A stretch of DNA of 7,575 nucleotides from the NCBI GenBank assembly GCA_030147455.1, contig JASKZU010000164.1, positions 1 through 7,575 on the forward strand, given 5' to 3'. Position 1 is the stretch's first letter; the number at the start of each line of letters is the position of its first letter. The stretch comes from Planococcus sp. (in: firmicutes). GTDB lineage: Bacteria > Bacillota > Bacilli > Bacillales_A > Planococcaceae. Made by a program: the position numbers and the translations under genes. The notes below the pieces were generated by a model. The model made no database searches and was not told the origin of the DNA. It saw only the letters and a list, made by a program, of their open reading frames with translations. Positions 5,675 to 7,575 of this stretch are shown here, piece by piece.

Positions 5675-7396
5675 TTATTCCTTACCGGAAACAAATGCCC
5701 ATTTGTAGCTGTAATCTCCACCGAATGGGTGTTTAATGATGTTGTTTACGTAAGGCTTTTGAAGAGACATAATTCCGCGCTGGTAAATCGGCGCGATTGC
5801 AGCATCGTCTTCAAGAAGGATTTTCTCAGCTTGAGCCATTGCTTCCCAGCGTCCTTCTGGATCCATTGCCAATTCGCCTTTAGCTTGCTCGATCAAGCTG
5901 TCAAACTCATCGTTTGAGTAAGACATCAAGTTGTGCGAGCTGCCAGTAACGAACAAGTCAAGGAATGTCATAGGATCCTGGAAGTCAGGGCCCCAGCCAG
6001 AGTTTTGGATATCATAGTCCTGAGCTTCATCTAGCTCAAGGCGTACAGCGAATGGTACAGCTTTCAAGTTAACTGTCAAACCTTCAAGGTTTGTTTCAAG
6101 CTGTTCTTTCAAGTAAGCATCCATTTTGCCTGCAAGTTCCGTATCGCCGCCAAGAAGTTCAAGTGTCACTTCTGTTTCGCCGATTTCTTCAAGGCCTTGC
6201 TCCCAAGAAGCTTTTGCTTCTTCAGCATTGAATTCGTTCATGTTGCCGTTGATATCACGGAAGTCAGCTTTTGCTTCGTCAAACGCGAAATCTGTTGGTA
6301 CAAGGTAGTTGGCCGGAAGTGAACCGTTAGCCAATACGACTTGTGCCAAGTCTTCTTTGTTGAAAGCAGTAGCGATAGCACGACGGATGTTTTCGTTAGC
6401 CAAAGGTGTTTCTTCCCCGTTGCGCTCTTGGTTGAATTTCAAGTAAAATACTGTCGGCTCAAGTTCTTTAATAGCTTCTGCGTCATCAGCATATTGCAAT
6501 GCGTATTCGCCAGAAACAAGCACGCGGTCTTTTTCACCTGATTGATAAAGGTTTACAGCAGTCGATGTTTCTTTTACAACGTCAACGTTAATCGTATCAA
6601 GTTGTACTGTTTCAGCATCCCAGTATTCTTCGTTCTTTTCCATTGTCCAAGTTAGGCCAGTGCCGTCCCAGTTGTTAAGAACGAAAGGACCGTTGTAAAG
6701 GATGTTGTCAGAGTTCGAAGCATAGTCGTCGCCTTTTTCAGTAACAAACTCTTCGTTAAGCGGATAGAATGTACCGAATGCCATTAATGACATGAAATAA
6801 GGTGTTGGACGCTCAAGTTCTACTACAAGCGTTTTATCATCTTCAGCAGTAATTCCAAGTTCAGAAACTTCCATAGATCCTTCAGAAACTTCTGTTGCGT
6901 TTTTGATTGTACCGCCCATCATGTACGGGCCGTAAGGAGATCCAGTGTCAGGATCGATTGCACGCTGCCAAGCAAATACAAAATCGTTGGCTGTGATCGG
7001 TGTACCGTCCGACCAGTTAGCGTCGCGTAATTTGAATGTATACGTAAGGCCATCTTCGCTGATTTCAGGCTCGCCATCGGCTAGCGCAGGCTCAGCAATG
7101 TTTTCTTCGTTAAGACGGAACAAGCCTTCGTTAACGTTATTAAGAATATTGAATGCTACAGCATCTTCAACGATAGAAGAATCCATTGACGGAATTTCTG
7201 CACTTTCAACCAAGTTAAGTTCTTGTACAGAATCCGGTTCGCCGCCATTGCCTTGCGCGCCTTCTGTTTCTTCTGTACCGCCTGTTTCTGGTGTTTCAGT
7301 CCCAGTGTCTGTATCATCTCCGCCGCCGCAGGCTGCCAAGAAAGCACTAAGCACCAAAACAAGGCCAAGTAGCCATAAAATCTTGCTGTTTTTCAC
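5675..7396 (-). CDS. oppA: oligopeptide-binding lipoprotein OppA
   Basis: OppA captures peptides outside the membrane and delivers them to OppB/OppC. From GTG 7396 the protein has 573 residues. It starts with a lipoprotein signal (KNSK, then a hydrophobic stretch) ending in the lipobox LAAC, with Cys23 as the lipid-anchored residue. A flexible Gly/Glu/Thr/Asp-rich linker follows (about 24-55), then a family 5 extracellular solute-binding domain. The family signature lies at about 101-149, including AEPALADGEPEISEDG, KLRDANWSDG and ANDFVFAWQRAIDP. The C-terminal lobe carries GWGPDFQDPMTFLDLF (467-482). The mature protein is strongly acidic. A TTG at 7435 would extend the frame by 13 residues, but it lies at about the predicted transcription start and spans the CodY site and the ribosome site. 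GTG 7396 has AAGGGGG 8 bases upstream and gives a normal lipoprotein signal. Dipeptide or pheromone binding is possible within this family. Confidence 0.95.
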   Translation of the reverse strand: MKNSKILWLLGLVLVLSAFLAACGGGDDTDTGTETPETGGTEETEGAQGNGGEPDSVQELNLVESAEIPSMDSSIVEDAVAFNILNNVNEGLFRLNEENIAEPALADGEPEISEDGLTYTFKLRDANWSDGTPITANDFVFAWQRAIDPDTGSPYGPYMMGGTIKNATEVSEGSMEVSELGITAEDDKTLVVELERPTPYFMSLMAFGTFYPLNEEFVTEKGDDYASNSDNILYNGPFVLNNWDGTGLTWTMEKNEEYWDAETVQLDTINVDVVKETSTAVNLYQSGEKDRVLVSGEYALQYADDAEAIKELEPTVFYLKFNQERNGEETPLANENIRRAIATAFNKEDLAQVVLANGSLPANYLVPTDFAFDEAKADFRDINGNMNEFNAEEAKASWEQGLEEIGETEVTLELLGGDTELAGKMDAYLKEQLETNLEGLTVNLKAVPFAVRLELDEAQDYDIQNSGWGPDFQDPMTFLDLFVTGSSHNLMSYSNDEFDSLIEQAKGELAMDPEGRWEAMAQAEKILLEDDAAIAPIYQRGIMSLQKPYVNNIIKHPFGGDYSYKWAFVSGKE

Positions 7397-7404
7397 TGAA
7401 TTTG

Positions 7405-7411
7405 CCCCCTT
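7405..7411 (-). promoter_or_regulatory. ribosome binding site deciding the oppA start
   Basis: The minus strand reads AAGGGGG, 8 bases before GTG 7396. This fixes the GTG as the start of oppA instead of the upstream in-frame TTG at 7435, which would place this site inside the coding region. Confidence 0.8.
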
Positions 7412-7412
7412 A

Positions 7413-7427
7413 AATTTTCTGAAAAAT
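7413..7427. promoter_or_regulatory. CodY box in the oppA leader
   Basis: The plus strand AATTTTCTGAAAAAT matches the CodY consensus AATTTTCWGAAAATT at 14 of 15 positions. It lies between the predicted transcription start (near 7434) and the ribosome site (7405-7411). CodY bound there would block early elongation or promoter clearance. CodY is the branched-chain amino acid and GTP sensor that represses peptide uptake genes in Bacillales and lactic bacteria, so the site fits the job of the operon. Binding is an inference. Confidence 0.7.
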
Positions 7428-7440
7428 TGGTACAAGATTT

Positions 7441-7468
7441 ATTATACATAAATATTTTTTGTTGTACA
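7441..7468 (-). promoter_or_regulatory. sigma-A promoter candidate of the opp operon
   Basis: On the minus strand a perfect -10 TATAAT (7441-7446) is preceded after 16 bp by TGTACA (7463-7468), which matches the -35 consensus TTGACA at 4/6. The spacer is very A/T-rich. Transcription would start near 7434, giving a leader of about 38 bases that contains the CodY box and the ribosome site and is too short for a riboswitch. It is the best promoter I see upstream of oppA. Confidence 0.65.
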
Positions 7469-7504
7469 GAGTTTTTGTTGGAATATTTCACACTTTCTGC
7501 TTAA

Positions 7505-7518
7505 TTACAGTACAGTAA
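7505..7518. promoter_or_regulatory. near-palindromic possible operator upstream of the opp promoter
   Basis: The sequence TTACAGTACAGTAA is symmetric except at two positions (pattern TTACnGTACnGTAA) and also contains a tandem ACAGT repeat. It lies roughly 40 bp upstream of the -35. This shape suits a dimeric DNA-binding regulator, but I cannot name one. Confidence 0.3.
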
Positions 7519-7547
7519 ATAGGAAACACTCTTTAAAAGCCGCTCTA

Positions 7548-7561
7548 TGTAAGCGTTTTCT
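7548..7561. promoter_or_regulatory. cre site for catabolite control (CcpA)
   Basis: The plus strand TGTAAGCGTTTTCT matches the cre consensus TGWAANCGNTNWCA at all positions except the last. It lies about 115-125 bp upstream of the predicted opp transcription start, which is far for direct repression of opp. It could activate opp from upstream, or control a divergent or neighbouring gene beyond the right edge. The match is seen in the sequence, and CcpA binding is an inference. Confidence 0.5.
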
Positions 7562-7575
7562 TATCAATTAGAAAG

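Noticed and set aside
7397..7434. Riboswitch or T-box leader for opp
   Set aside because: The predicted leader is only about 38 bases and has no conserved T-box or aptamer elements.
6945..7451. 168-codon open frame on the plus strand opposite the start of oppA
   Set aside because: It lies entirely antisense to oppA. Its Ser/Pro/Val-rich product mirrors the Gly/Glu/Thr linker codons of oppA, and it lacks a ribosome site and any recognisable domain.
7530..7561. Weak hairpin AAAAGCCGCT / AGCGTTTT as a terminator of an upstream gene
   Set aside because: The stem needs a two-base bulge and has only about eight pairs, mostly AT. The cre interpretation of the same bases is stronger.
1..7575. CRISPR array, tRNA or rRNA genes, insertion sequence or phage genes
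   Set aside because: I saw no regularly spaced repeats, tRNA-like cloverleaf, rRNA sequence, transposase, or terminal inverted repeats. All coding space is taken by opp genes and the DUF4015 gene.

Overview
The window looks like chromosomal DNA from a low-to-moderate GC Gram-positive bacterium of the order Bacillales. The evidence is AGGAGG-type ribosome sites, a Cys-anchored lipoprotein binding protein, and CodY-like and CcpA-like operator sequences. The style of the proteins, including a very acidic OppA, hints at the Planococcaceae (Planococcus or Sporosarcina relatives), but that is an inference. Every convincing gene lies on the minus strand, so the window is best read from right to left.

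Right edge to about 5675: a regulatory region precedes oppA. It holds a cre-like CcpA site (7548-7561), a near-palindrome (7505-7518), a sigma-A promoter candidate (7441-7468), a 14/15 match to the CodY consensus in the untranslated leader (7413-7427), and a strong ribosome site. The oppA gene, a lipoprotein oligopeptide-binding protein, probably starts at GTG 7396.

5674 to 5490: the oppA-oppB gap carries a perfect 16-bp stem-loop with only a poor U-tract. It looks suited to partial termination or mRNA stabilisation, so that oppA is made in excess over the rest.

5489 to 1523: oppB, oppC, oppD and oppF are tightly packed. oppB/oppC and oppD/oppF each overlap by one base (TAATG), and oppC and oppD are 15 bp apart. 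A strong terminator follows oppF. Together these genes encode a complete oligopeptide ABC importer: the OppA receptor, the OppB/OppC channel and the OppD/OppF ATPases. It would bring in peptides as amino-acid sources and possibly as signalling peptides.

1522 to 122: a separately transcribed gene encodes a secreted DUF4015-type putative glycoside hydrolase, closed by its own terminator. The left 120 bases hold no gene, only a weak possible leftward promoter.

I found no new system. Gene content is that of a standard Opp locus. The points worth checking are regulatory: the CodY and cre sites, the intercistronic stem-loop, an 11-base sequence repeated upstream of the hydrolase gene and near the left edge, and two start-codon corrections.
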